A stretch of 64,000 nt of DNA from an uncultured Bacteroidales bacterium (GTDB lineage Bacteria > Bacteroidota > Bacteroidia > Bacteroidales > Bacteroidaceae): contig CACZBX010000009.1 of the NCBI GenBank assembly GCA_902779535.1, forward strand, positions 1 through 64,000. The letters run 5' to 3'. How positions within the stretch are numbered: the stretch's first letter is position 1; every line of letters starts with the position of its first letter. A model generated the notes under the pieces. It was not told where the DNA came from, searched no databases, and was given only the letters and a program-made list of their open reading frames with translations. The translations under genes were made by a program, and so were the position numbers. Shown piece by piece: positions 40,224-49,834 of this stretch.

Positions 40224-41558
40224 ATGACGAAAAGAATTGTCATATTAGGAGCTGGAGAAAGTGGGACCGGAGCAGCCATTCTTGCAAAAAAGAAAGGCTT
40301 CGACACTTTTGTCTCCGACTCCTCACATATTCAAGACAAATATAAGGAAATGCTGGATAAGCGAAACATCCCTTGGGAAGAAGGGCACCACACAGAAGAA
40401 CTGATCCTGAACGCCGACGAAATAGTAAAAAGTCCAGGTATTCCCAATAATGCTCCACTCATACTCAAACTGAAAGAGAAAGGAACACCCATCATTTCTG
40501 AGATTGAGTTTGCGGGGCGATATACACATGCTAAAATGATTTGTATCACAGGTAGTAATGGAAAAACCACAACAACCTCATTGATATATCATATCTTCAA
40601 GAAAGCAGGATTGAATGTTGGATTAGCAGGAAACATTGGCAAGAGCCTGGCATACCAGGTGGCTGAAGAGAACTATGACTACTATATCATCGAACTCAGT
40701 AGTTTCCAATTAGACAACATGTACGATTTTCGTGCAAACATTGCCGTCTTGATGAACATCACTCCTGATCACCTCGACCGTTATGATTATAAGATGCAGA
40801 ACTACATTGACGCTAAATTCCGCATCATACAGAACCAGACGGACGACGATGCTTTCATCTTCTGGATGGATGATCCTGTTATTCAACAGGAACTGTCAAA
40901 GTATCGTGTGCACGGGCGCTACTATCCATTCGCAGAGCATCGCGAAGACGGAGCAGCTGCCTATATTGATCAAGATAAGATTGTGTTCTCTGAACCTATC
41001 GCTTTTAACATGGAACAAGAGGAACTGGCTTTGACAGGGACTCATAACATGTACAATTCAATGGCGGCCGGTATTTCAGCGAACCTTGCAGGTATCAAGA
41101 AAGAATGTATTCGCGAAGCACTTCAGGATTTCCAAGGTGTTCCACACAGACTTGAAAAAGTATGCCGAGTTCGAGGAGTAGAGTATATCAACGACTCGAA
41201 AGCAACCAATGTCAATTCGTGCTGGTATGCCTTGCAAAGCATGAAGACAAAAACCATCCTGATCCTTGGCGGAAAGGACAAGGGGAACGATTACAACGAG
41301 ATTGCTGATTTAGTTCGAGAAAAATGTAGCGGACTAATCTATATGGGACTTCACAACGAGAAGTTACACCAGTTCTTCGATCCGTTTGGATTACCGATTG
41401 CTGACGTTCAGAGTATGAAGGATGCCGTTCAGGCAGCATACGGCATGGCTAAAAAAGGCGAGACCGTATTGTTAAGTCCATGCTGTGCAAGCTTCGACCT
41501 GTTCAAAAGCTATGAAGACAGAGGAGACCAATTTAAAGAATGTGTTAGAAATTTATAA
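40224..41558 (+). CDS. murD: UDP-N-acetylmuramoylalanine--D-glutamate ligase
   Basis: A 444-residue Mur ligase that adds D-glutamate to UDP-MurNAc-L-Ala. It shows the N-terminal Rossmann RIVILGAGESGTGAAILAKK, the P-loop ITGSNGKTTTTSL (about 110), the NITPDHLDRY element and the C-terminal SKATNVNS and LLSPCCASFDLFKSYEDRG. An AAGGAG lies 6 bases before the ATG. It ends 9 bases before ftsW. Confidence 0.96.
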   Translation: MTKRIVILGAGESGTGAAILAKKKGFDTFVSDSSHIQDKYKEMLDKRNIPWEEGHHTEELILNADEIVKSPGIPNNAPLILKLKEKGTPIISEIEFAGRYTHAKMICITGSNGKTTTTSLIYHIFKKAGLNVGLAGNIGKSLAYQVAEENYDYYIIELSSFQLDNMYDFRANIAVLMNITPDHLDRYDYKMQNYIDAKFRIIQNQTDDDAFIFWMDDPVIQQELSKYRVHGRYYPFAEHREDGAAAYIDQDKIVFSEPIAFNMEQEELALTGTHNMYNSMAAGISANLAGIKKECIREALQDFQGVPHRLEKVCRVRGVEYINDSKATNVNSCWYALQSMKTKTILILGGKDKGNDYNEIADLVREKCSGLIYMGLHNEKLHQFFDPFGLPIADVQSMKDAVQAAYGMAKKGETVLLSPCCASFDLFKSYEDRGDQFKECVRNL

Positions 41559-41567
41559 TACGGAAAT

Positions 41568-42893
41568 ATGGGATTAGTAAAAGACTTATTCAAAGGAGAC
41601 CGAGTCATCTGGATCATATTCTTATTCCTATGCCTCATCTCTATCATTGAGGTCTTTAGTGCAGGTAGTACCCTAACCTATAAGAGTGGAGATCATTGGG
41701 CACCAATCAGGCAACATAGCATATTCCTGATTGTGGGCTTCTTCATTGTTGTCTTGGTGCATAACATCCCCTCAAAATGGTTCAGGGCATTGCCTTTCAT
41801 CCTGCTTCCACTATCTATTATACTTTTGTTGTTTGTAATGGCGATGGGATTTATTCATCCCGAGTACAAAACAAACGATGCAGCACGTTGGTTGAATATT
41901 GCGGGAATACAGTTCCAGCCTTCCGAGATAGCTAAGATGGCTATCATCATCATCACTGCGTTTATTTTGTCACGGACGCAAGAGGAAAAAAGTGCAAATC
42001 CGAAAGCATTCAAATATATTATGTGGTGCCTGGGAATTGTGTTCATCCTGATTGCCCCCGAAAATGGTTCAACGGCAGCATTACTCTTTGGCGTGGTATT
42101 CCTCATGATGATTATCGGAAGGGTACCATGGAACCAACTCATCAAGTTAGGCACAATCATTGCAGCCGTCATAATATTCTTTGTTGCATTTCTTAAGATC
42201 ACACCGGATGCAACCTTGGACAACATTCCATTAGGACACCGATTCGTAACCTGGAAACACAGGATATTCACAGACCGAAGTAAGGAATCAATACCGGCCG
42301 CCAAGTTCGACATTGACCGTGATGCACAGAAAGCACATGCTCATATTGCTATCGCATCCAGTAACATCGTTGGGAAGATGCCAGGCAACAGTGTGCAGCG
42401 CGATTTCTTACCTCAAGCATTCTCCGACTTTATCTTTGCTATTATTATCGAAGAGTTAGGATTGCTGGGTGGCGGTTTTGTTGTCATCTTATATATATGG
42501 CTGTTGATTCGAGCGGGACGAATAGCCAATAAATGTGAAAAGACTTTCCCTGCCTTCCTTGTGATGGGCATTACCCTTCTCCTCGTTTCGCAAGCTATGC
42601 TGAATATGATGGTGGCAGTCGACCTCTTCCCTATCACAGGACAACCGTTACCACTGATAAGTAAAGGAGGAACGTCAACCTTAATAAACTGTGCCTACAT
42701 CGGTATGATACTTTCGGTGAGCAGAGAGGTCAACGAACGAGAAGCAGCCTTGGCTGAAGAAGAGAAGTTGAACGCCCAAAAAGAAAAAGCTAAAGATTTG
42801 CTGAACATGGCAATGAATATGGCACAAGAGGAAACTGAGGAAGATGAACAAACTCAGGAAATAGAAGATTCAGATTATGAAGAAGAACAATAA
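41568..42893 (+). CDS. ftsW: Septal peptidoglycan glycosyltransferase FtsW (SEDS)
   Basis: A 441-residue polytopic SEDS-family polymerase with about ten membrane segments. Typical elements are FQPSEIAKMAIIII (about 109), the SSNIVGKMPGNSVQ-loop, DFIFAIIIEELGLLGG and the GQPLPLISKGGTSTL. It ends in an acidic, probably cytoplasmic tail (from about 395, EEEKLNAQKEKAKD and many Glu) that is not part of the core family. It works with FtsI and the FtsQLB complex at the division site. Confidence 0.95.
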   Translation: MGLVKDLFKGDRVIWIIFLFLCLISIIEVFSAGSTLTYKSGDHWAPIRQHSIFLIVGFFIVVLVHNIPSKWFRALPFILLPLSIILLLFVMAMGFIHPEYKTNDAARWLNIAGIQFQPSEIAKMAIIIITAFILSRTQEEKSANPKAFKYIMWCLGIVFILIAPENGSTAALLFGVVFLMMIIGRVPWNQLIKLGTIIAAVIIFFVAFLKITPDATLDNIPLGHRFVTWKHRIFTDRSKESIPAAKFDIDRDAQKAHAHIAIASSNIVGKMPGNSVQRDFLPQAFSDFIFAIIIEELGLLGGGFVVILYIWLLIRAGRIANKCEKTFPAFLVMGITLLLVSQAMLNMMVAVDLFPITGQPLPLISKGGTSTLINCAYIGMILSVSREVNEREAALAEEEKLNAQKEKAKDLLNMAMNMAQEETEEDEQTQEIEDSDYEEEQ

Positions 42894-42911
42894 ATAAAAC
42901 AGAATAGGCGT

Positions 42912-44033
42912 ATGAAAAAGAACTTAAGAATCATTATCAGTGGTGGAGGAACAGGTGGACATATCTTCCCCGCAGTCTCTATTGCTAATGCAATCAAGGA
43001 GTTACGCCCTGATACAGAAATCCTATTTGTCGGTGCAGAAGGCAGGATGGAAATGCAACGCATTCCAGCAGCAGGCTATCGGATCATCGGACTTCCTATC
43101 GCCGGATTCGACCGGACTCACATACTCAACAACATTTCTGTTTTATACAAACTGGCAAAGAGCCAGATGAAAGCACGCCAAATAATCAAGGATTTTAAAC
43201 CTGACATAGCTGTGGGAGTTGGAGGTTATGCCAGCGGACCGACCCTGAAGATGGCAGGCATGATGGGAATTCCCACGGTCTTGCAAGAACAGAACTCGTA
43301 CGCGGGTGTCACCAATAAACTTTTGGCAAAACAAGCCGAGAAGATCTGTGTAGCTTATGAGGGCATGGAACGATTCTTTGACAAAGAGAAAATCATCCTG
43401 ACTGGTAACCCCGTACGGCAAAGCCTGATCAACGAAGCAAAAGACCACAAAGAAGCGATCCGCTCTTTCCACTTAGACGAGAACAAGAAGACAATCTTGG
43501 TCGTCGGTGGCAGCCTGGGAGCACGAACCATTAATAATTGTATGATGCACCATCTGGATGTTATTAAAGATTCGGACATTCAGTTTATATGGCAAACAGG
43601 AAAGATCTACATTGACGAAGCTCGCGCCGCCGTAAAGCAAGCAGGTGAACCGACGAACCTGGTTACGACTGACTTTATCAGTGATATGGCCTCAGCCTAT
43701 AGTGCAGCCGACTTGGTGATAAGCCGCGCAGGTGCTGGTTCTATCTCCGAGTTCTGCTTACTCGGCAAACCGGTCATCCTCGTACCTTCTCCCAATGTAG
43801 CCGAGGACCATCAAACAAAAAATGCATTGGCCTTGGTTGAAAAGGAGGCTGCCCTTTACATCAAAGATGCAGAAGCGGAAGAACAACTGATCGACAAAGC
43901 AATCGAAACCGTAAAAGATGACGAGTTATTAAGCAAACTTAGTGAGAATATCAAGAAGATGGCCTTTAGGGATTCTGCTACAAACATCGCAAAGGAAGTT
44001 ATCCGGATCGCTGAAAGCCACATGAAAGAATAA
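42912..44033 (+). CDS. murG: UDP-GlcNAc transferase making lipid II
   Basis: A 373-residue GT28 enzyme on the cytoplasmic face that adds GlcNAc to lipid I. It has the N-terminal GGGTGGHIFPAVSIAN, the VGVGGYASGPTLKMAG segment, LQEQNSYAGVTNK and the donor-site GAGSISEFCLLGKPVILVPSP. It sits between ftsW and murC, as is usual in dcw clusters. Confidence 0.96.
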   Translation: MKKNLRIIISGGGTGGHIFPAVSIANAIKELRPDTEILFVGAEGRMEMQRIPAAGYRIIGLPIAGFDRTHILNNISVLYKLAKSQMKARQIIKDFKPDIAVGVGGYASGPTLKMAGMMGIPTVLQEQNSYAGVTNKLLAKQAEKICVAYEGMERFFDKEKIILTGNPVRQSLINEAKDHKEAIRSFHLDENKKTILVVGGSLGARTINNCMMHHLDVIKDSDIQFIWQTGKIYIDEARAAVKQAGEPTNLVTTDFISDMASAYSAADLVISRAGAGSISEFCLLGKPVILVPSPNVAEDHQTKNALALVEKEAALYIKDAEAEEQLIDKAIETVKDDELLSKLSENIKKMAFRDSATNIAKEVIRIAESHMKE

Positions 44034-44037
44034 GATA

Positions 44038-45414
44038 ATGAACATACATACCATAAAATCAGTATATTTCATAGGAGCAGGAGGTATCGGGATGAGTGCC
44101 TTGGTCCGCTTCTTCCTATCCAAGGGAAAGGACGTTTCGGGCTACGACCGTACACCTACAGAGTTGACAGAGCGGTTGAACCAAGAAGGAGCTTCCATAC
44201 ACTATGAGGATAACGTAAAACTTATTCCTCAGAACTTCATGGATAAGGAAACAACCTTAATCGTCTATACACCTGCTGTTCCAGACAGCCATACTGAACT
44301 TACCTTTTTCCGCGAACACGGATTCAACATCATGAAACGTTCACAAGTCCTTGGCATGCTTACTAAGACAGGAAAAGGCTTATGTGTGGCAGGAACACAT
44401 GGTAAGACCACCACATCAACGATGGCAGCACACCTGCTACACCAATCGCACGTAGGATGTAATGCGTTCTTAGGAGGTATTTCCAAGAATTATGATACCA
44501 ACTTGCTGCTTTCCGACACCAGTGATTATATTGTTATCGAAGCCGATGAGTTCGACCGCTCCTTCCATTGGCTCACTCCTTATGCTTCGGTCATCACGGC
44601 TACAGATGCCGATCATCTGGATATTTACGGAACAAAAGAAGCTTACTTGGAAAGTTTTCAGCATTATACCACGCTTATACAACCTGGTGGCGCATTAATC
44701 TTACATGAAGGGTTGGAACTTCAACCAAAGCTACAGGAAGGAGTCAGACAATACACATATAGTAAAGACTCTGGTGATTTCCACGCTGCTAACATCCGCA
44801 TTGGAGGTGGCGAAATCTTTTTCGACCTTGTGTCTCCTTTTGGCAATATTCAGGATATTCAACTGGGGGTTCCCGTTTTGATAAATATAGAGAACGGAAT
44901 TGCCGCAATGGCACTAGCCCAATTGAGCGGTGCTAATGCCGAAGAGATCAAACACGGAATGGCTTCGTTCAAAGGAGTGGATAGGAGATTCGATTTTAAG
45001 ATCAAGAACGACCGCATCGCTTTTTTGAGCGATTACGCACATCACCCGGAAGAGATTAGACAGAGCATCTTGTCATTACGGGCCTTATATCCCGACAAGA
45101 AACTAACGGCAATCTTCCAACCACACCTGTATAGTCGGACAGCCGATTTCTACAAAGAGTTTGCCGATAGTCTTTCACTACTGGACGAAGTAATTCTGAC
45201 CGAGATCTATCCAGCCAGAGAAAAGCCGATTCCTGGGGTTACAAGTAAATTGATATACGACAACCTTCGCCCGGGAATAGAGAAATCTATCTGCCGAAAG
45301 GAAGATCTGCTTAGCCTATTACCCCAAAAGTCCCTGGAAGTACTAATTGTTTTAGGAGCCGGTGACCTGAACGACTACGTACCACAAATTACTGATATAC
45401 TAAATAATAGATGA
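44038..45414 (+). CDS. murC: UDP-N-acetylmuramate--L-alanine ligase
   Basis: A 458-residue Mur ligase that adds the first residue, L-Ala. Motifs are the Rossmann YFIGAGGIGMSALVRFFLS, P-loop VAGTHGKTTTSTMAA (about 118), EADEFDRSF and the late SDYAHHPEEI and IFQPHLYSRTADF. Its stop overlaps the ftsQ start (ATGA), so translation is coupled. Confidence 0.96.
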   Translation: MNIHTIKSVYFIGAGGIGMSALVRFFLSKGKDVSGYDRTPTELTERLNQEGASIHYEDNVKLIPQNFMDKETTLIVYTPAVPDSHTELTFFREHGFNIMKRSQVLGMLTKTGKGLCVAGTHGKTTTSTMAAHLLHQSHVGCNAFLGGISKNYDTNLLLSDTSDYIVIEADEFDRSFHWLTPYASVITATDADHLDIYGTKEAYLESFQHYTTLIQPGGALILHEGLELQPKLQEGVRQYTYSKDSGDFHAANIRIGGGEIFFDLVSPFGNIQDIQLGVPVLINIENGIAAMALAQLSGANAEEIKHGMASFKGVDRRFDFKIKNDRIAFLSDYAHHPEEIRQSILSLRALYPDKKLTAIFQPHLYSRTADFYKEFADSLSLLDEVILTEIYPAREKPIPGVTSKLIYDNLRPGIEKSICRKEDLLSLLPQKSLEVLIVLGAGDLNDYVPQITDILNNR

Positions 45415-46151
45415 GAAAAGTAAAGATCATATTCATTGTACTACTGTTACTCGTACTTGCCGTTTATATTGTAGTAGCAAGCACCTTCTTGAACCACAGA
45501 TCGGATGAAGCGGTTTGTGAGGCTGTCGACTTGGTCGTAACAGATAGTGTCGATTATGGATTTATCAGTAATAAAGATATATTGAACCTCTTGAAAAGCC
45601 AAAAGATTTCTCCCGTTGGACTTAAGATGAATGAGATTAATACCAGTGAGATGGAAGAGATTATCAGCAAGCAACCTTTCGTGGAAAGAGTGGATTGCTA
45701 TAAGACTCCCGGAGATAAGATTGGAATAAAAATCAAACAACGCGTTCCACTTTTGCGCGTAATGGCCAACAATGGAGAGAACTACTATATAGATCAAAAG
45801 GGAGAAACAATGCCTGTACCTATTGGTACCACGGCATACGTACCCATCATTACAGGCAATGTCTCAAAAGATTTTGCCAAGAAGGAATTGTACGAATTTG
45901 GACTTTTCCTGAGAGACCATTCACTGTGGAATGCACAAATAGAACAGGTAAATGTGACGGCTCAAAGGGAAATTGAGCTGATTCCACGTGTAGGCGAGCA
46001 AGTCATCTTCTTAGGAAAGCCGGAGAACTATAAAGAAAAACTGGACCGCCTCAAGATCTTCTACGAAAAAGGTCTCAACAAAGTGGGATGGAACAAATAC
46101 AGTAGAATCAGTTTAGAATTTGACAATCAGATTATTTGCACTAAAAGATAA
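45411..46151 (+). CDS. ftsQ: Cell division protein FtsQ
   Basis: A 246-residue single-pass protein. A basic cytoplasmic end (MRKVK) precedes a transmembrane helix (about 5-25, IIFIVLLLLVLAVYIVVAS). The periplasmic POTRA-like domain follows (about 50-120, YGFISNKDILNLLKSQKI) and then a beta domain with YIDQKGETMPVPI. Sequence is divergent, as FtsQ always is; topology and position between murC and ftsA support the call. Confidence 0.92.
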   Translation: MRKVKIIFIVLLLLVLAVYIVVASTFLNHRSDEAVCEAVDLVVTDSVDYGFISNKDILNLLKSQKISPVGLKMNEINTSEMEEIISKQPFVERVDCYKTPGDKIGIKIKQRVPLLRVMANNGENYYIDQKGETMPVPIGTTAYVPIITGNVSKDFAKKELYEFGLFLRDHSLWNAQIEQVNVTAQREIELIPRVGEQVIFLGKPENYKEKLDRLKIFYEKGLNKVGWNKYSRISLEFDNQIICTKR

Positions 46152-46160
46152 AGATTAGAT

Positions 46161-47693
46161 ATGGCAGCAGCAACAGATTTTAATTTTATTGCAGCAATAG
46201 AGCTGGGATCAAGCAAGATCACAGGTATTGCAGGGAAGAAGCTTCTCGACGGAAGCATTCAAGTTCTGGCATTGGCAAGCGACAGCTCCGACCAATGTAT
46301 ACGAAACGGAGTTATCTTTAACCTCGATCGTACTGCGCAGAGCCTGACTTCGATTATCAATAGACTGGAATCGACATTAAAGGCTACAATTGGGAAAGTA
46401 TATGTTGGCGTAAGCGGACAATCCTTACGGACAATCCTGCATACCCAGACAGAACATTTTAATGAAGAAACTAAAATCACCCAGGAACTTGTCGATTACC
46501 TTATGGACAGGAATAGAGAGGTACCAATGGTCGATCAGGAAATCCTTGAAGTTGCTCCACAAGAATATAAAGTAGGGAACAACTTACTGATTGATCCCGT
46601 AGGTATCTTGACCGACAGAATAGAAGGAAGATTCCTAAACATCATCGCCAAGACCAACGTCAAGCAAAACATTGAAAAGTGCTTCAAGCAAGCCAACATA
46701 GAAATAGCAGAGCCTATCATCGCTCCATTGGCTTTGGCCGAAAACGTGCTGTCAAGTACCGAACGCCGCTCCGGTTGCGTTTTAGTCGACTTTGGTGCTG
46801 ACACGACGACCATCGCCGTTTACAATAAAAACATCCTTCGACATCTGGCTGTCATTCCTCTTGGAGGCAATAACATCACAAAGGATATCTGCAGCCAACA
46901 AATAGAAGAAGAAGACGCCGAGGCATTGAAGGTCCGCTATGGTGACGCCTGGGCTGATGTAATAAGCAATGAGGATGGACAAGAAAACTACAGCATTGGT
47001 GGAAGAGGTAACATTGAGGCATCACTACTGAACAAGATTGTTGAGGCCAGAACCAATGAAATTCTTGCAAATGTATGGAACCAGGTTATTCTGTCAGGAT
47101 ACAACGACAAGTTGTTGGCTGGAGCAATCCTTACCGGTGGCGGATCAAATCTGAAAAACATCGACGTAGCATTTACAAATATCACGCATATCGAAAAGGT
47201 ACGTATCGCAAGAGAGATCCTACCGAACGTGAAGGGTAATGTTGACATCAACAAAGACGGAACAAAAAATACGATCCTTTCTATCCTGATGAGCGGAAAA
47301 GAGAATTGCTGTACTCCGAAACAAAAAGAAAAAGAAAAGCCACAAGACGTAATTACCGGACCAGACAGTCTGTTTACTCCTGATGGTGAGAGTGCTGAAG
47401 AAGAAAATAAGCGTAAGGTCATCGAACTCAAAGAAAAGAAGCAAAAGGAAGAGGAAGAAAAGAAGCTGAGAGAAGAATACCAGCAGACCGTCAATGAAAT
47501 CAAACAACTCATTGAAGAGAAAGATCATAAGAGAGCAAAATCCAAGTTGGAAGAAATAAAGCAACTGGGACTTAAAGATAAAGAAGATGAGATGGAAACA
47601 TTGGAAAGAACAATCAAAGATCTAAAGAAGAAAAACAGGTTTTTTGGCAACTTCTTCAACAAGATCGAACAAATTCTGGATGAGGATAAATAA
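46161..47693 (+). CDS. ftsA: Cell division actin-like protein FtsA
   Basis: A 510-residue actin-fold ATPase that tethers FtsZ to the membrane. It has the phosphate-1 site AAIELGSSKITGIAG, the SHS2/1C domain, the phosphate-2 site VLVDFGADTTTIAVY and adenosine motif LTGGGSNLKN. Beyond the usual 420 residues it carries about 90 highly charged coiled-coil residues (about 410-495, rich in E and K) before a final helix NRFFGNFFNKIEQIL that could serve as the amphipathic membrane anchor. The extension is typical of Bacteroidota. Confidence 0.95.
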   Translation: MAAATDFNFIAAIELGSSKITGIAGKKLLDGSIQVLALASDSSDQCIRNGVIFNLDRTAQSLTSIINRLESTLKATIGKVYVGVSGQSLRTILHTQTEHFNEETKITQELVDYLMDRNREVPMVDQEILEVAPQEYKVGNNLLIDPVGILTDRIEGRFLNIIAKTNVKQNIEKCFKQANIEIAEPIIAPLALAENVLSSTERRSGCVLVDFGADTTTIAVYNKNILRHLAVIPLGGNNITKDICSQQIEEEDAEALKVRYGDAWADVISNEDGQENYSIGGRGNIEASLLNKIVEARTNEILANVWNQVILSGYNDKLLAGAILTGGGSNLKNIDVAFTNITHIEKVRIAREILPNVKGNVDINKDGTKNTILSILMSGKENCCTPKQKEKEKPQDVITGPDSLFTPDGESAEEENKRKVIELKEKKQKEEEEKKLREEYQQTVNEIKQLIEEKDHKRAKSKLEEIKQLGLKDKEDEMETLERTIKDLKKKNRFFGNFFNKIEQILDEDK

Positions 47694-47739
47694 CTGAACC
47701 TCTACATCAAGTCTCATTAACCATTAAAAACAGAAAAAT

Positions 47740-49134
47740 ATGATAGAGCAAAATCCATTTGACTTCACTTTCCCCCAAGATGACCCAGCAGGGAATGAAC
47801 AAGAAGAAAACAATATCCAACAGGAAGGTGGTCTGCCATTCGAATTCAAGCAAGATAAGCCAAGCATCATCAAGGTGATTGGTGTTGGCGGTGGCGGCGG
47901 TAACGCGGCTAGCCACATGTACAAGGAAGGAATACACGATGTAACATTCGTTTTGTGTAATACAGATAATCAGGCGCTGCAAGAATCACCTATTCCGATT
48001 AAGATTCAGCTAGGACACGAGGGCCTGGGAGCCGGAAACCGTCCTGAAAAAGCACGTGAGGCAACAAACGAAAGCATCGATGATGTAAAGAATATGCTGA
48101 ACGATGGCTGTAAGATGGTGTTCATCACGGCCGGTATGGGTGGAGGTACTGGTACAGGTGCCGCACCAATCATCGCCAAGACGGCCAAAGACATGGGTAT
48201 CTTGACAGTCGGTATCGTTACCATACCATTCCTCTTTGAGGGGCCGAGAAAAATTGACCAGGCACTGGACGGTGTCGAGGAGATGAGCAAACACGTTGAC
48301 GCCTTGTTAGTAATCAACAACGAAAGACTTCGTGATATTTATGCCGACCTGACCGTCATGACGGCCTTCGGGAAAGCTGATGATACACTCTCCATCGCGG
48401 CAAAAAGTATCGCTGAGATCATTACAGTCAGAGGAAAAATCAACCTTGACTTCAACGACGTCAAGACAGTACTGAAAGATGGTGGCGTTGCCATCATGAG
48501 TACAGGCTACGGAGAAGGAGAAAACCGCGTGAGTCAGGCTATTAATGACGCTTTACATTCGCCTCTGCTGAACAACAACGATATCTTTAACTCAAAGAAG
48601 ATTCTGTTCAACATCTCATCAAGCACACGCAATGAGCTGATGATGGAGGAAATGAACGAGATTCACAACTTCATGACGAAATTCGGACGTGACGTGGAAA
48701 CCAAATGGGGTATCTATATTGACGAAAGCCTCGATCAACGCGTTAAATTTACCGTTCTGGCAACCGGATTCGGCATCAAGGATGTACCAGGAATGGAGAA
48801 TGTCATCAACAAACGTACCATCGAGGAGATCAAGAAACAGGAAGAAGAAGAAGAGAAAGAAGAAATAAAGGATATCAGACGTAGTCAATACTATGGTTCC
48901 GATATAACCAATTCGGGTAATAAGCGGGCACGCTACAACACCTATATCTTCGACATGGACGACTTGACCAACGATGATATCATCAGCATGGTAGAAGATT
49001 CACCTACCTATCAACGTACGCGGGCTACTCTCACCAACATCGAAAGTACCAAGACGAAAAGTGAAGTGGACAGTAATGTGCCACAAGACTTCCCAGAAGG
49101 TGAGAATACTGATCAAACAACCATTGTATTTTAA
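47740..49134 (+). CDS. ftsZ: Cell division protein FtsZ
   Basis: A 464-residue tubulin-like GTPase that forms the Z ring. The first G-box IGVGGGGGNAASHM (about 49) and the tubulin signature GGGTGTGAAP (about 136) are present, with NNERL and NLDFNDVKTVLKDGG of the T7 loop. A long variable linker (about 365-455) leads to an ending ENTDQTTIVF that differs from the common DIPAFLR-type C-terminal peptide. It follows ftsA by 46 bases. Confidence 0.97.
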   Translation: MIEQNPFDFTFPQDDPAGNEQEENNIQQEGGLPFEFKQDKPSIIKVIGVGGGGGNAASHMYKEGIHDVTFVLCNTDNQALQESPIPIKIQLGHEGLGAGNRPEKAREATNESIDDVKNMLNDGCKMVFITAGMGGGTGTGAAPIIAKTAKDMGILTVGIVTIPFLFEGPRKIDQALDGVEEMSKHVDALLVINNERLRDIYADLTVMTAFGKADDTLSIAAKSIAEIITVRGKINLDFNDVKTVLKDGGVAIMSTGYGEGENRVSQAINDALHSPLLNNNDIFNSKKILFNISSSTRNELMMEEMNEIHNFMTKFGRDVETKWGIYIDESLDQRVKFTVLATGFGIKDVPGMENVINKRTIEEIKKQEEEEEKEEIKDIRRSQYYGSDITNSGNKRARYNTYIFDMDDLTNDDIISMVEDSPTYQRTRATLTNIESTKTKSEVDSNVPQDFPEGENTDQTTIVF

Positions 49135-49149
49135 TGAAAGGAGAAAGAT

Positions 49150-49599
49150 ATGGATCTATTTGAACAAGTCAGCAATGACATTAAAGAAGCCATGAAGGCA
49201 AAAGACAAGGTCAGACTGGAGGCACTTCGTAACATCAAGAAAGTATTCCTTGAAGCAAAGACTGCTCCCGGAGCCAACGACACATTGGCTGACGCTGATG
49301 CCTTGAAAATCATCATGAAACTGGTAAAACAGGGAAAAGAATCAGGCGAACTCTACAAGCAAAGCGGAAGAGATGACTTGGCTGATGCCGAGTTTGCTCA
49401 AGTAGCTGTCTTCGAACAATACTTACCAAAGATGATGAATGATGAGGAACTGGAAGCAGCTCTTAAGGAGATTATCGCTGAAGTGGGTGCCACCTCAATG
49501 AAAGAAATGGGTAAGGTCATGGGCATCGCCTCAAAAAAATTAGCGAGGAAAGCCGAAGGAAAGGCGATTTCCGAGAAAGTAAGAGCATTACTTGCTTAA
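49150..49599 (+). CDS. yqeY: GatB/YqeY-domain protein
   Basis: A 149-residue protein of the YqeY family, two small helical bundles as in the GatB tail. It shows LFEQVSNDIKEAMKAKDKVR, the YLPKMMNDEELEAALKEIIAE segment and the conserved GKVMGIASKKLARKAEGK. YqeY may bind tRNA or act in tRNA-dependent amidation, but its role is not established. It sits 15 bases after ftsZ with an AAGGAG 6 bases before the ATG, and a terminator hairpin follows. Confidence 0.88.
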   Translation: MDLFEQVSNDIKEAMKAKDKVRLEALRNIKKVFLEAKTAPGANDTLADADALKIIMKLVKQGKESGELYKQSGRDDLADAEFAQVAVFEQYLPKMMNDEELEAALKEIIAEVGATSMKEMGKVMGIASKKLARKAEGKAISEKVRALLA

Positions 49600-49619
49600 T
49601 ATAATCTGCCGCCATAGCA

Positions 49620-49683
49620 AATCATCCGATTGACTTCCTGAAGAAGTAACATCCCTTAGGAAAACATTCGGATGATTCTTTTT
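49620..49683 (+). terminator. Terminator at the end of the dcw-yqeY run
   Basis: AATCATCCGA (49620-49629) pairs with TCGGATGATT (49668-49677) across a 38-base loop, then CTTTTT. The long loop makes it weaker than the other terminators. Confidence 0.5.
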
Positions 49684-49710
49684 ATTACTCTTCAAAGACG
49701 AGGAACTAGG

Positions 49711-49796
49711 TTTATCACATAGGTGATAAGCCTTTCTCACACTCGTGATAAACTTTTATCACCTTGGTGAAAAACTTTTGTCACCCAGGTGACAAA
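49711..49796. repeat. Array of four short palindromes, 22-bp period (array C)
   Basis: Four units in an AT-rich convergent spacer. Arms: TTATCAC/GTGATAA (49712-49729, perfect); TTTCTCAC/GTGATAAA (49733-49752, one mismatched pair); TTTTATCAC/GTGAAAAAC (49754-49775, inner arms pair, outer ones partly); TTTGTCAC/GTGACAAA (49777-49796, perfect). Centres are exactly 22, 22 and 22 bp apart, with 4 central bases. Unit 4 carries G-C in place of the A-T at the same arm position as unit 1, a compensated change. The layout equals array A at 6423-6504 but the sequence is different. Confidence 0.75.
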
Positions 49797-49834
49797 CCTA
49801 AACCATCTAAGAAAACAGACTAATTATCGTGAGA

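Noticed and set aside
49711..49796. Possible CRISPR array
   Set aside because: Units are not identical, no unique spacers of constant length lie between them, and no cas genes are in the window.
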